DNA of 64,000 bases, from positions 32,311,001-32,375,000 of the forward strand of contig NC_091013.1 of NCBI RefSeq assembly GCF_041296385.1, written 5' to 3'. Under the pieces are notes generated by a model. It did not search any database. It was given only the letters and a program-made list of their open reading frames with translations, and had not been told where the DNA came from. Numbering within the stretch: position 1 is the first letter of the stretch; each line of letters begins with the position of its first letter. Shown here in pieces: positions 12,401 through 24,598 of the stretch. This DNA is from Aphelocoma coerulescens (taxonomy: Eukaryota > Chordata > Aves > Passeriformes > Corvidae). The translations under genes were made by a program, and so were the position numbers.

Positions 12401-14870
12401 AGAAGTAGCAGCTTAGAAGCAGGGTCCAAAAGAATCTCAAAGCAAATCTCACATCTCTCCACCTGAATTCATGGAGCTAATCTCACAGACAGCTTTGTTT
12501 TCTTCAATCCAGCCAAGAGAACAGCCAGTAATATTCAGAATTAAGAGCTATTGCCTGGCATTTTTGAACACACAAGCAGCACCTGTGTTTAGCTTGACAA
12601 CCCCCACTGACTTAATTTACAGAGTAATTCAAGAGGTATAGCTCCATACTAACTTAAGTAGACTAAATTATAGTTATGTAGCTCCTCTTTATTCCCATCT
12701 TCCTTAAGACAGCACTGATGTAACAGTTGACTTTTTTTTTTTAGACAGTATTTTTTTTCTCCCTTTCGGACTTCCCCCTAGCCAGTGAGTTTGTAGCCAG
12801 ACAAGCCAGAAGACAAGGCACAACAAATGCAGCAGTTCTGATTCCCATCATCTTAGGATGCCTTGAAATCATACCCTAAAAGACCTTACGGAACCTTCAC
12901 TTGGGTACAAACTTTGGTACAGTTGACCAGAACCACCATGCTGGAAATACTGTGCAAGGAGTGGAAAGAGAGCACAGTCATTACAGTAAAACTCTGCAGC
13001 TTGGATGAACAAAAATGTCTTTCATGACAGCTTTCTAAAAACAGAAGTGAGCTAAAATCTGCAAATAGAACTAACTTTGTAGGTTTAACCAGAGTCTGCT
13101 GCGGGACTTCAGTTAGGACAGATAAGCAGACTTTCCCATAGCTTTACAGGGAAAAAAAATCTTTACTTACAGGAATGCAATTTCTAAATTTCTTTATTTA
13201 CTACATAACTATCTATAATATTCTAAATGCTATTGGAAATCTCCAACTGTAGCCTGATACATTCTTTTTTTCCTGTTTCATTGTGCTATTTTACTGGATG
13301 GTCTCGCCTATTAAAGCTTGGACTGCTCTCTAAATTCTTTACTAAAATTTTAGTTCCTTTTCTGAAATACTAGATCTTAACAATATTCTGGATTCTACCA
13401 AACAGACCCAGTGCCTAGAAGGCATTTCTGGCAGACAACTTAGAATTCCTAGGCTAGCTGGATACTGTGCGGTGACAGATGATGCAGAACACAGGAAATT
13501 ATTTGTTTATATTTCATTAACTTATAAAATTTAACTGACACTAGGGACAGAATTCTGAACTTCCTATCCAACTAATTTTATACTCTTGCTTAAAATGTAA
13601 ATACCCTTTTAACTGGAAAATAGCATAAAAACTGCCCAATTAAAATTTTGGCTTCTATTTATTACCTCCAAATTACGTTTCTGTTACTCATTAAATTCAG
13701 AACTGACAAGACAGTTGCTGACAAAAATATTGTTCAGCAGCAAAACAAATGAAATTTCTCTTCAACTCCAGCAACCAAAGCAAGCCTCTAAATGCTTAGT
13801 GAAAAGAACCTCAATTGTTTTTTTCCCACTTATTCACCTGGGCATGTAAGTGTTAGAAGCTGGAGTAGAGGAAAGATGCATATTTATATTCATACTGGTT
13901 AGCTCCTCTATTTACTTCCAGGACTTCAGAAAACAGTAGCAAAAGGTCTGGACATTTGAGGCTTTGCTCTCTTAATTCTAGTATTGCGACATACAACACA
14001 TTGAAGCTTTGGGAGAGTAGTGTTTTTAGTTGCTATGAAAATGCAAGGGAAATAGTGGTGTTAAAAGAAAAACATCAAGAATACTGATCACTTTCAGCCT
14101 TTAAAATAAACAGCAGTATGAAGAATTACAGAAAAAGAGCAGATTGGCATCCAAAATTTGCATGTAAAAAAGTTAGCCTGGCGATCTGTAGTACAGACAT
14201 GTAAACACAGCTATCAGTATACCCAAAATCGTTTTCTATCCTCATCATTTGTGAGAATTTTATCTGGGCTGTAAAGGGACAATACAGTTCAGTCCACGTT
14301 ACTCTAAAAAAAAAACCCAAAAAGTTGCTTCTGTAAGATAAACAATATAAGAAAAAAATACCATCTAGCTGGGTGAAAAAAGGTTTGGTCTTCTAAGGAA
14401 AGTGGTTCTGCAGAAAACAGGGTGAAAATTCCTTCAGCTTATTGTTTTCTAAAACATGAGCAGATCTACTATAACTATGGTTTGCAGAACTATTAATGCA
14501 CATATTAACTCGATTTTAAAAGGTTTCAAATGACAATGTAAGCACCTAACAAAATGAGCTTTCAGTACTCATTAAAATGAAGTGGAAGATCAATCTAATT
14601 ACAGGAATTGCACTTGTTTGCTGAGAAGCTATTTATTTTGCAATACCCAATTGTTTACAAACAAGATACCTTGTTATTTCCTGTGAGCAGGCAACAGTAC
14701 TGAAAAACAACTATATAGTACGGCAAGACGTCCTTTCATCATGCTTAAAATCTGAAACAAGAGTTCTGTTCAGAGAAAATCTCAGAGCAAATGCTCTTAA
14801 AATTTCAGCTTTGAATTAGATTGTAGATACTGATCACAAGACACCAACTAATCTGAATACTGCAGTATGA

Positions 14871-14962
14871 GCTAGCAAATTCAAATGGTGGCTCATTTCC
14901 AATAACACAGGGAGCAACTTCTCCATTCTACAAGCCACTCCTTTTACTTCCAGTGTACCCCT
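14871..14962 (-). pseudogene. Relic of the mammalian-type alternative UBE3A start exon
   Basis: A minus-strand block starts after acceptor-like ctctctcatctag. It contains GTAAAAGGAGTGGCTTG, then an ATG at 14926-14924 followed by GAGAAG, then TGTTATTGGAAAT, and ends near GCTAGC. This matches, from memory, the human exon encoding the longer N-terminus MEKLHQCYWKSG. Here there is one extra base between GAGAAG and TGTTATTGG. The frame that would read C-Y-W-K hits TGA immediately, while the ATG frame gives unrelated residues. The donor expected after GCTAGC is also missing (CTCATACTG instead). The block looks like an eroded or never-coding exon located between the start exon and the AZUL exon. Confidence 0.7.
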
Positions 14963-15386
14963 CTAGATGAGAGAGGTAATGGTATGCAAGCTTACACATT
15001 TTAACACCATCAAGCCTCCTGGATAAATACTTTAAAAAAAAATTGAACAAATGCTTGGCTGAGTATGCTAAACAATTTATACAGAAATTCAGTATGACAG
15101 TAAAAATCACCAGAGACTTATAACTGACAGTATTTTTCTTAAGAGGGATATCATGGAGCACCACAGCGCTTGTATTTTAGAAAGTAGGCAGAGACAAACT
15201 AAGTGAGCTTTGAAATCACTGTTAGCAAGAGTGTAAGTCAACTTTGCCAGCTGACTTATCTTAAACAAATAATGTAACTCAATATTATTTATAAAACTAA
15301 TTTCAAGCCATACAAGTTAAATACCTTAAAATAAACATTATAGTAGAAAAATTCCTGAGAAACAACCCAGTATGTTTCATACTTAC

Positions 15387-15406
15387 CTTTTACAAGCTGT
15401 GGCCAT
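15387..15406 (-). CDS. UBE3A: UBE3A start codon and first six codons plus two bases
   Basis: This 20-nt coding segment reads ATG GCC ACA GCT TGT AAA AG and ends at a consensus donor (AAAAG|gtaagt). Joined to the AZUL exon it gives M-A-T-A-C-K-R-K-R-A-A-A-K in one open frame, because the two last bases AG plus the first base G of the next exon make Arg. MATACKR is the N-terminus I remember for a mammalian Ube3a isoform, and that supports this start over any ATG in the introns. The context is CCGAATGG: G at +4 but C at -3, so initiation strength is moderate. The intron to the AZUL exon is 12,500 bp. Unlike mammals, no extra residues (the SPGESQSEDIEASRM-type segment) can be inserted from an intact exon in this window. 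The start is inferred from splicing logic and recalled homology, not from a transcript. Confidence 0.85.
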
Positions 15407-15416
15407 TCGGTGACAT
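15390..15416 (-). promoter_or_regulatory. Overlapping uORF at the UBE3A start codon
   Basis: An upstream ATG lies 10 nt before the main UBE3A ATG in the +1 frame. It opens an 8-codon peptide (MSPNGHSL) whose TAA stop lies inside the main coding sequence, so the two frames overlap by 17 nt. The uATG context (CCTGATGT) is poor, which would favour leaky scanning to the main ATG. Overlapping uORFs usually lower main-frame translation. The sequence facts are direct; the regulatory role is inference. Confidence 0.6.
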
Positions 15417-15469
15417 CAGGGTGATCACAATTTTGAGTCACTGATCAAAACCGAGTTGTCACACCACTC

Positions 15470-16112
15470 CTGTATCACGCTGGGCTAAGCATAAGCTTAA
15501 CAATTCTAAATAAGTAAAAAATAATTTAGTTAAAAGTCCTTAAAAATTATTTTCAGCCAATTCTCTAAATAATAATAAAAAAAACAACATAAAAAGAAGA
15601 AAAATATTGCTGCTAAGTATTGTTTTATCAGTGAGATTAAGACTTACATTCATTTTTTGCGTGGCATTCTAACTTCTAGAGTAACTCACTGCAGTACAAT
15701 CAACTGGTGAACTTGAAAATTCAGCAACTTATCTTTAGTCTTTCTAAAAAACCAAAATCCATACCCATCTCTTGGACCAGCAGAAAACACCCCATGACAA
15801 GACAACAAGCATTCAAAGATCTGGAATTGGGTGCATAAATATGAACTGTAATTTCCACCTACAATAAAATTCTGGTAGGTGTTTTTCTGCTACAGCTGGG
15901 TTAACATTGTTTCTTAGCAAGGCTCTGTTCCCAGGGAGCAACAAGTAACCTGAACTTTGTTGTGTGCCTCTCCCCAAAAAGAAGTAAGCTACAGCTACAT
16001 AAAAGTTTCAGAGGAGCAACTTTTGCTATCTATAGCAAATCTTTTAGGTTCTTTGCTCCATTTATATCACGTCCTCTTTCCTCTCCCTTAAATTTTCAAA
16101 AGTATATTTTAC
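15470..16112 (-). other. UBE3A intron between candidate UTR exon and start exon
   Basis: AT-rich, no recognisable repeat. It is an intron in its own right only if the 147-bp candidate exon is used; otherwise it is part of the first intron. Confidence 0.5.
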
Positions 16113-16259
16113 CTGTCAATTGTTTCCCGTGATCTGGCTCCACTGGTATAAATTGAAGGGTTGGTCCTTTACTTTGTCACGCAGGTGGCAGCCAATGATC
16201 ACTCAGCAATACTCGTGCCCAGAGCGCCCTGGGACCACCCCAGCTGATTACTTCCATGG
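16113..16259 (-). other. Candidate UBE3A 5'UTR exon with uORF
   Basis: A 147-bp block is bounded on the minus strand by acceptor ggttccttttcag|CCATGG and donor GACAG|gtaaaa. It is more GC-rich than the surrounding intron and contains several CpGs. It lies 643 bp upstream of the UBE3A start exon. It opens with an ATG that runs 26 codons (MEVISWGGPRALWARVLLSD then HWLPPA) to a TGA at 16179-16177. If included, it would be untranslated for UBE3A but carry a complete uORF. It could instead be a chance pair of splice motifs or an old repeat fragment, since I recognise no homologous exon. Confidence 0.38.
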
Positions 16260-16384
16260 CTGAAAAGGAACCAGTTAGTCTCTTACCTACTGCTATTATC
16301 TACTCTAAACTAAAGTTAATGGATAACATATTTCCAAACATAATCCTCAACACTCAATTCATCCCATTCTCTCTCCCCCCCCAG

Positions 16385-16540
16385 AGCTCCTAAGCGCGCT
16401 GGAGAAAGCCAGAAAAGAAACAAGGCCTCTGAAGGAGAGTCAGATGACAAATAGCATTTGCTTTCTGCTAATATAAAGTTTTGATAAAAACTGCAATGTT
16501 AATATTGTATTTAGTAAATAAAAAGTTATCTTACTTTCTC
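16385..16540 (+). other. Possible plus-strand terminal exon or retrocopy tail
   Basis: Behind a pyrimidine-rich acceptor (CTCTCTCCCCCCCCAG) a short frame reads APKRAGESQKRNKASEGESD then DK and a TAG at 16452. After it comes an AT-rich stretch with AATAAA at 16517. This has the look of a last coding exon with a short 3'UTR, on the strand opposite UBE3A. I do not recognise the peptide. There is no poly(A) tail to indicate a retrocopy. Confidence 0.25.
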
Positions 16541-19500
16541 TTAACAGCAGCAGCTATGAAGACAGACCTCTGTATAGTATCCTGATAAGTTTTATTCCTG
16601 TGGTAACCCAGATGAAACCCCACATTTGCAGGTTGCCATGCAGCAAAAGCCTCACACAGAATGAAGGTGCACAAAGCTATTGAGGGCACACCCGCAGCTC
16701 TCTGCAACACCTGCAGACATAACAATCTGGTGCAAATACTAAGAGAGCACATCAGACAGCTTTAAATATGTAGTAAAAACCATTTATTTCTTTACTGCAC
16801 CTTCTTAGGTGCTTCAGTCCAACCTATACAAGAGTCTTGCAGTAAGATCTTAGCAAGGCTCATGATTTTCTAAGGTTTGTCAGAAAAGCTGCCCAGTTTT
16901 GCCAGTTTACTATAATTTGCCATTCTATCACAAACTCTGCACAGAACAAAATTTGTGTTAGTTTCAGAATGATGCTTATTAGTTTTATCACGTACATTCA
17001 TTGAGATAGGTAAAGCGCCATTTGATGATTTTAACATCAGTAGTATTTGAGTGTTCTCATCATAACACAAGTGCAGTTGACACAAGGAAAGTAAAAAAGA
17101 AGCAGGCTACCAAAAATCTCCAAAATAAAACAGAGGTTCTCTAGTACTTATGTTTTATGGGTGTAAATTGTCAAAGTTTAACTGAGTCAATGCTAGGAAC
17201 ATAGAAAAACAATTAAAAGTCAGTTGGACAGGTTCCTGATCTGTCAACATTACAGAACAGGGTATTTTCCATTTAATGTCTGCTGACTGTCAGCTGTACA
17301 GAAAGGCAAAACCTAAGATGCTGATGCAAAACTGAGAAGATGTAAAACACTGCTTAATACATTCTGATTAAGACCTGAAAATGTCCAGTTTCAGGCAAGC
17401 CTTAGTTTTGAGGAAACAGATGCCTATTCTAAAACTGCTTCTAGCACCTAGCCCAAGTAACTTCTAGTACACTGGTCAGAGGACAGTGGTATCATCTCTA
17501 AAGCTTCACTGGTTGGGAAACCTGCATTCTGTCTGAATGCTGGAAGTACCAGCTCATGCTCTGGAGCGTGCCTGACCAATCACTCCCTACCTAGACTTGG
17601 TCCTATATCATCCAGACTATTGGCAAAAACTTTCTACAGCAGTCTTCCATTCAAATAGAAGTATTTAGAACACCAGGCTGCCATCAACCTTAGTAAAACA
17701 AAGTTTTCCTGAGGCTGTTTTATACGGGAGAAGTCATGAACTCGACTGACAACAGTGAAGGAGCACATGAAGTGTTGGTGCTGGATTCAAACACCACCAG
17801 ATTTTGGAATGCTAAAAAATATACATTAAATTGGCTGCTCCAAAGTCATAGCCAAGACAAGTTTGTGCCAAGGCCTGACACAGACCCAACTCTGTTAGTC
17901 AGATTTATCACACCACCGAACATAGTATCTACAGTAGTTCTGTGATGGGAGGAGTATCTGAACTGTCACAAATCTCACTGAGCTGAAGTAAATTCATTGA
18001 AGCTTGTTGTGAAATTTGTATCTACAAATTGAATTTATCATGGGTCAGAGCTTTGAATCAGGTAGTTTCAGGATTTCTGATTTATTGCATGATACCTTAA
18101 AACTAGACTTTTATTGTACTGCAGTTGAAAATTCTCATGCTACTTTTCACCAATATAGATGCAAAAAACCTTAATGAATCATTTTTCTCTTCAGTCTCCT
18201 TCTCATCCTACCTTCCCCACCTATCCTTGCTGCCACTCCTGTGGGACTGAGTATGATTGGCAAGGATTCCCTGGCACAGATGAAAGAATTAATTTTTCTA
18301 AAACCTTACTCATTCATGCATAAGCAAAGTAGAGTCTGCTGGCAAAGAGACCAGCATGTTGAAACACAGGGTGGGTGGTGAAGGAGACTGCCATCAGAGA
18401 TCCCTTATTCTGAATATAGCTCAAACAAAGGACATTTTGACTGCTTAATCCAAACAAGCCACAAAAACCCTCCAACCTGGTTAAGAGAGTCAAAAGACAC
18501 TACTTGATTAGGAAGGGAAAACCGCACTGATGAATACACCAAGATCTTGGAAAATGGCATTATGAAGAATTGCGAACTGGTCTAAACCAACTGCTTTTCT
18601 GTCACAGGAATTTCTCTACAAAAAACCTTCTCTGTTTGTTAACTTACCTTATAGAAGATGAAAACAGCAGCCCCAGGGCAGATACTTATTGGTATTACTC
18701 AAACAAATTCCCCTGGTCTTCACTGTTATGATCAGCACGACTTACAGTTTAGGCTTTCACAAACACACTGAGCAGCTGAAGGTATGAAAGGAAATTTGTG
18801 GCTGTGGATTATGTCTGAGATACCCAAGATGGCTGCCAGGCTTTTTGGGACTGGGCAGGCTCCAGTACAGACACATCTATGCCTGCCTAGTAACTGTTTA
18901 CTAGGGGTAGAATCAACCAGGACTGCAACAACCCCTATTACAGTTAGGAAGACAATACACAAGGATCCATGTCTTCAAACCACGTATCTGAAGAACTCTG
19001 TGACTTGACCTAGCCTTCATGAAAAAGGAATGGGATAAATAATGTTTATGCAGTGATTTAGAACAGCATCTATTTCTCCAAGATGGCACACAGATGAATA
19101 TTTTCTTAAAAGAATGCTCCCATCAACTCAAGGAGGAGTTAAAAAATGAGTGAAAGAACAAGATGTCAGGAAGCAACTTCATGCATCAAAAGGGGCTAAA
19201 AGCAACTTTGTTGCATAGTTTGATAAAATATACCTACATAGTTCGTTAAACCTTGAAAGTCTACAAGCAGAAACACAAGGCAAGAAGAGGTCCCCAACTT
19301 CAACATACAGAACCTAAAGCCACACCCTGGAGATTGTAAATACTTTCTTCAGCAACCAAAAAAAAGGCAAATAACTTCCAGGTACCAATCATTTAATTGA
19401 ACATTACATGGTAAACCTACTACGGTCCCTGGGTATTTGATGTTCACGTTCTGTGACAGCAGTGAAATCTGGCAGCTGATACATAGTATCTGATGCCTAG

Positions 19501-21062
19501 GAAGATCCCTCAGAACATGAACACTATCCTTACTTAAACTGTAACTTCTGATTGACTTATTAAAAGAGTGGGACTTGTGGGAAGTGGCACCTGTAAGAAT
19601 TTAGATTTCCTTTATAAAAGAATTTTAAGTTATCTACCCAAGTAATCTTTGACCCAAATTTTTTAAGATTCTCTTTTTGATCTATGATGAAAACAGGGGT
19701 GATTTACTGTACAATGAAGTACCATGATCTACATTACCTTCCAGTACCAGAATTTGAGTTGCTTAATTAAATGTAACCATCTCTCTCCAGAATATACCAC
19801 TGAAAACAGCTTTTGTATGTTTTCTCAAGAGTCCCTCTGAATGTCCCAAGAACAAATTTTATGTATTTCCAGAAAGACTTTGAGTACCACAATGAAACAG
19901 TAATCTATACAGTAAGGAACTGACACCTAATATGAGAGCTGGCCTTTTAAAACTTGAGATTGAGTCAAATGTCCTGGAGAACATTCACCAAACCCCTAAA
20001 TTCAATCTTAATTGTCATAAGCAGAAAAAATAATAATGTAATAGGCATGTTTGATTTCTTCATAAAGTTGGAAATATAAATTATTTTGTTGCCTGCATGC
20101 TGCTTCCAATGCACAAAACATAAAAAGAGAATTTTTCTTCATGCATCTAATTTGTAGGCAAAATTACTACTGATCCTACAATAAAATAAAACAGCCACTA
20201 ATACAACCTGATCATAAAAATCCTAATGGAGCCAAAAAAAGCCCAACCAAACAATAATATGGCCTCTATATGAATTTTTCCTACTGCATGGTAAACCAAG
20301 CAATTCTACTAGTAACAACAAATGCAAAAATCACATTAGTTAGAAAACCAATAAGAATTGGGTTCTATCCTGGAAAATGCCAACCTAAAGTGACTAAAGC
20401 AGTCACAACTGATGTACAAATGTACACATGATCCCATATATTACAAAAAGAGTGACAGATTTGACTCATGAAGGGTGCCTGGAAGAGTGTCTGTTCATCT
20501 GCACAAAGTACTTCACACATCTTCCAAACTTTAACCCAGTTCTCCAATTATTCAATATTCTTCAGAAGTGTTCCAGAAGTAGTAAAAAAGAGCCACAAAG
20601 ACAGCATGAAGATAGAAGAAAATGTCTTGTGATTAGACAATGAAAGGAGTTCAAAGTTAATCAAGCCTATCAATACAGATACTGGAAGAAACTAAGTCTT
20701 CTCATAGCACAAAAAGAATACATAAAGATCTTCCAACTGAAAAAAATGCATATGAAATCCCCTTGAATAGAAAATGAAAGCCGACAAATTCTAATTAGAG
20801 TAGGAACACAAGCATGCAGGATAATGAGAAAAATTAACACTTGAATAAATTATTTGGGATGGGAATCTGAATTTGCTACTATCTTCTAATTAAAGTTAGT
20901 GCTACTCTGGAATTTACATTTCAGTAAAAACACAAGTTACTGAGTTTCATAAAGGCAGAATTTTGTGCATCTCAATACAAAGAGATCAAACATAGATTAA
21001 TATAAAAGCTCCATCCTATAATATCTGTATACTTACTTTGCCTTGATGTCAATACTCTCCAC

Positions 21063-21636
21063 TGTACTGGTTTTGACTAGGATAAAGTTCATTTTCTTCA
21101 TAGTAGCTAGTGTGGGGCTGTGTTTTGGATTTGTATTAACACAGGGATGTTTTTGCTATTGCTGAACAGTGCTTTCATAGATTCAAGGCCTTTTCCACTC
21201 TTCACCTCACCAGGCAGGAGGCTGGGGGTGGACAAGGAGTGGGGAGGGGTCACAGCTGGGACAGCTGACCCCAGCTGACCACAGAAACATTCCATATTAT
21301 ATGGCATCATGCTCAGCATATAAAGCTGGGGGAAGAAGGAAAAAGGGGGAATGTTCAAAGTTATGGCATTTGTCTTTCCAAGTCACCGTTACCTGTGATG
21401 GAGCCCTGCTTTTCTGGAGATAACAGAACATGTGCCTGTCCATGGGAAGTGGTGAATGAATTCCTTATTTTGCTTTGCTTGCATGTGCAGCTTTTGCTTT
21501 ACCTATTAAATTATCTTTATCTCAACCCACAAGTTTTCTCACTTCTACTCTTTCGATTCTCTTTCACACCCCACCGTGTGGGGAGGTAGAGAGTGGCTGT
21601 TTGGTGTTTAGTTGCCAGCGGGGTTAAACTATGATA
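21063..21636 (+). mobile_element. Solo LTR, ERVL-like avian endogenous retrovirus
   Basis: A 574-bp LTR from TGTACTGGTTTTGAC to GGGGTTAAACTATGATA, with a TATA motif (ATATAAAG at 21318-21325) and an ATTAAA signal near 21507. It aligns along its whole length with the LTR at 43.1 kb. No retroviral genes flank it, so it is the product of LTR-LTR recombination. The flanking pentamers TCCAC and TTCAA match at only 3 of 5 positions, which suggests an older insertion. It lies antisense in the UBE3A first intron. Confidence 0.9.
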
Positions 21637-24047
21637 TTCAAAAATCACAGAGTAACAGAAGAATATCTGATGTTTGCCCCCATTCCCTCCCCTCAGGCCA
21701 AAACTAGAGGCCTGTGTGTTATTCCCATTTTCTACAACTGTCCCTGCAACTCTGGATTCTAGATTCTGCCTTCAACATCTGTTCTTGGTTTGATATTTCA
21801 GTGAGATCATATATGTATTTTGTTCACCTCTGCAAAAGCAGGAAAGATCCAAAATTATCCTTAGCTTCTGCATTTTTCACTTAGACCACAGCCTGATTTT
21901 TGCCTTCCACTACACACACACCTGATTTTTTTTGCAGCAGAACCATTTGTTTCTATTTCAGTTATATTCTATCTGTTACTTCAGGCTCCCTCCAAAATCA
22001 TATATAGCCATGAAAAAAAAGCCCCTTCTACACCAGTAGGTGAAATCCAATCACCTATTTGAATGTCTTTTAGTAACTCTCCTTTTACTGGCTACTTATC
22101 ATGTTAAATTATTTTGCAATCAGGTAAGTTTTACAGCTTTGCTTCAGCTTTACTATTTAATTTTTTTTTCTGTCTGTCCTTTTGCTTATGCTCTGTTTTG
22201 ATTTCTTTTGCCACCCATCTGTCATGCTGCCTTCCATGTAAAGTATCTTTCTGTTCACCAAATTCTTCAGCATGTTTGCTTAAATATAATTTATTTTAAA
22301 ACCAAGCAACCATGCAATTCTGTAGCACAACATTCAGCTTTTCTGATGTTCCATTAGTATTTATTACTCACAATTTGTGGGGATTAGAGGGGAATTCTTC
22401 ACCAATTTATGAAGCACATACCATTACAAAGACTCAATGCATACATACAGTGGCAAGCAGTTAAACATCCAGAAGAAAAGCAGCCAGCAGGAATAATGGC
22501 AATAAAGAAATAATGGCTTAGGTTTGAAGAAGAGCCATTGTACACAGAACTGGTATTGACACTGGAGAGCAAGAAGCAGGTGGGTGGTCCCAGTGGTGCT
22601 GTGGGTGCAAAAATGAATATACACTACCTGCCAGATGCCTACTAGAGTAAAGGACCAATCTATGCAATTCTCTCAGGAACATCTGGATTGTGATAATGTA
22701 ACACTGTAGCTTTTTGAGAGACAATTTTTAATTAGTACACACTACAGCTAAAGTTTCAGCATAGAATTAACAGTTTTATTAGAGCCTGTCTATAGCTACC
22801 TACAAAACACAACTTAAAAAGACACCAAACAACTCTTTTGCAAACTTGTGATTTCAAAACTTTAAGTATATTTCTAAGTCAATTATCTTGAAAAGAAAAA
22901 TCCAGACATAAACCCATGGCACAGAAAACTTGGATCAGCTGTTACTGAGCTCTTCCCCACATTTTAAGTGGTTAAAAGAGAAAAGTACACACATTGCTTA
23001 GAAGCTGTTCTTGAAATAACTACATACAATCTTGTATATGCATGAACAGACCTATTTAATATGGCAGAAAAATTAACCTAATAGTTGTTTTTCTGAATGC
23101 AGTGATGCTCAAAGTTTCAAAAATTCTCTATGTTCCAAGTTGGTTCATAGTTGGTAGAACTTCAAGAGACACTACAGAGTGGTGCAGTAATACCAGGTAT
23201 TACCAGAGAACCACACCAGAATTAAGTTAGGAAATGGCAATTAAAATAACTACAAGTTCAAGTTCCAACCCTGCCACAATACGTGTACATATTTTTAAGC
23301 TGACTGGACGCTTAAGAGCCTAGACAAAAAAGAGATACCATGTGCCAGGGGTTTATGTTAACACTGATAATAAAGATTATATTTCTGTATTTCCCAGCAT
23401 TCCTATTTGTAAATTTGACTTAACAGTGATGACTGGATAAATTTTCTGCAAGTTCTGAACTTATTTTTCAAGTCATACCCCCACTATAAATATGCTCAGC
23501 AGCAAATAAAAAAAACTGGTACAGCTTTCAGAAACACATCAATTCTTATCCAATCCATGGAGCAATAAATGGATGGTAGCAGCATGATGATGAGCTTGTT
23601 AAATCAAAAGGGAATTCATCAATGTTATATCTTCAGTATTTATTTTCCCCAAGAAAAATCAAGTAAGTCAGTTTTCTAGAAAATTATGACTAAGTAATAG
23701 ATACCATAGTAAAAAAAAAAGGGGGAAAAGTGATTGTGTGCTTCTTCTTGAATTAATTTTCAACCTTTTTTTTAATCTCAGGGAAGAAAAGTATCATTAT
23801 TTGCTATTATAATTATTAGCATACGAACAATGTAAGTGAAAACAAACATACCATATCTTTTCAGAGCTGCAGAATCTTGTTCTTTCAAATTCTATAATGG
23901 ACTTCTACAGTTCTTGTACCTATAATGCAAAACATTACAATTCAGATCTTGCAGTATGCTTCATACCAATCTGAAGTTCAATACAACTTCAAGACAATAC
24001 CTTCAAAAGTGCCTATTTGATTAGTCATGAGCCTGCAACTAAAGGAA

Positions 24048-24128
24048 ACACAGAATCATAGAATATGTCAAGTCAGAAGGGACCTACAAGGATCATCATA
24101 CCCAGCTACCCACTCCTCACAGGACTGC
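24048..24128 (-). mobile_element. Short CR1 3'-end fragment
   Basis: About 80 bp beginning AGAATCATAGAATATG and continuing GAAGGGACCTACAAGGATCA is the reverse complement of a CR1 3' terminus. The rest of the element is absent, which is typical of 5' truncation. Confidence 0.85.
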
Positions 24129-24598
24129 CTAAAACTTAATCACACTTTTCATAAAAATGCACAACAGAAAATAATTATTGTTAGATAAACTACAAAAACA
24201 AAGTTCATGCACATAGTACTCCCTATTATTTCCCCTGCAGTGATGCAATAGTTTTACAATTCCATTCATCCAGTTCATTACAAATACCAATTTCCTTTCT
24301 CCTTCCCGCCCCATATTTAGTTCTGTTTTTTTTTTCTTTTCTTTAAGAACTGGCATTTATAATAATAAGAAAAATGAACACTCAAAAGAAGTCACAGATA
24401 GAACCAAATCTTTGTTCTGGGTGCATAAAATTGCTGGAGTTCAGTAAGCTTTTCTATAAATTCTTCATTTTCAGAGAAGTCATAATTAACAAGGGACTAA
24501 AACATACTTGAAATATTTTCAACAAACACCTAAAAGCACAGCCAGCTTTGAGAGAAAAAGTGACACAAACAGACACATAGGCATATAACTGAAGAAAG

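Larger units (their letters stand above)
2887..15386 (-). other. UBE3A intron between start exon and AZUL exon
   Basis: A 12.5 kb phase-2 intron from gtaagt at 15386 to ctacag at 2887. It contains two CR1 fragments, a G17 run, an A35 run, a (TAAA)n microsatellite and the relic start exon, each listed separately. The stretch 2949-5248 otherwise shows nothing but AT-rich sequence. The same holds for 6125-7587 and 9500-14870. Confidence 0.85.
15387..15469 (-). other. UBE3A: UBE3A start exon (5'UTR plus first codons)
   Basis: This 83-bp exon lies between acceptor gcgtgatacag|GAGTGG and donor AAAAG|gtaagtatg on the minus strand. Its 3' two thirds resembles the human UBE3A 5' exon as I recall it (TTTTGATCAGTGACTCAAAA, then TGTGATCACCCTGATGTCAC). 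Strong conservation of a mostly untranslated exon suggests a regulatory role. The first 63 nt are 5'UTR; the last 20 nt are coding. The acceptor tract is weaker than the donor, so the 5' edge is less certain than the 3' edge. Confidence 0.85.
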
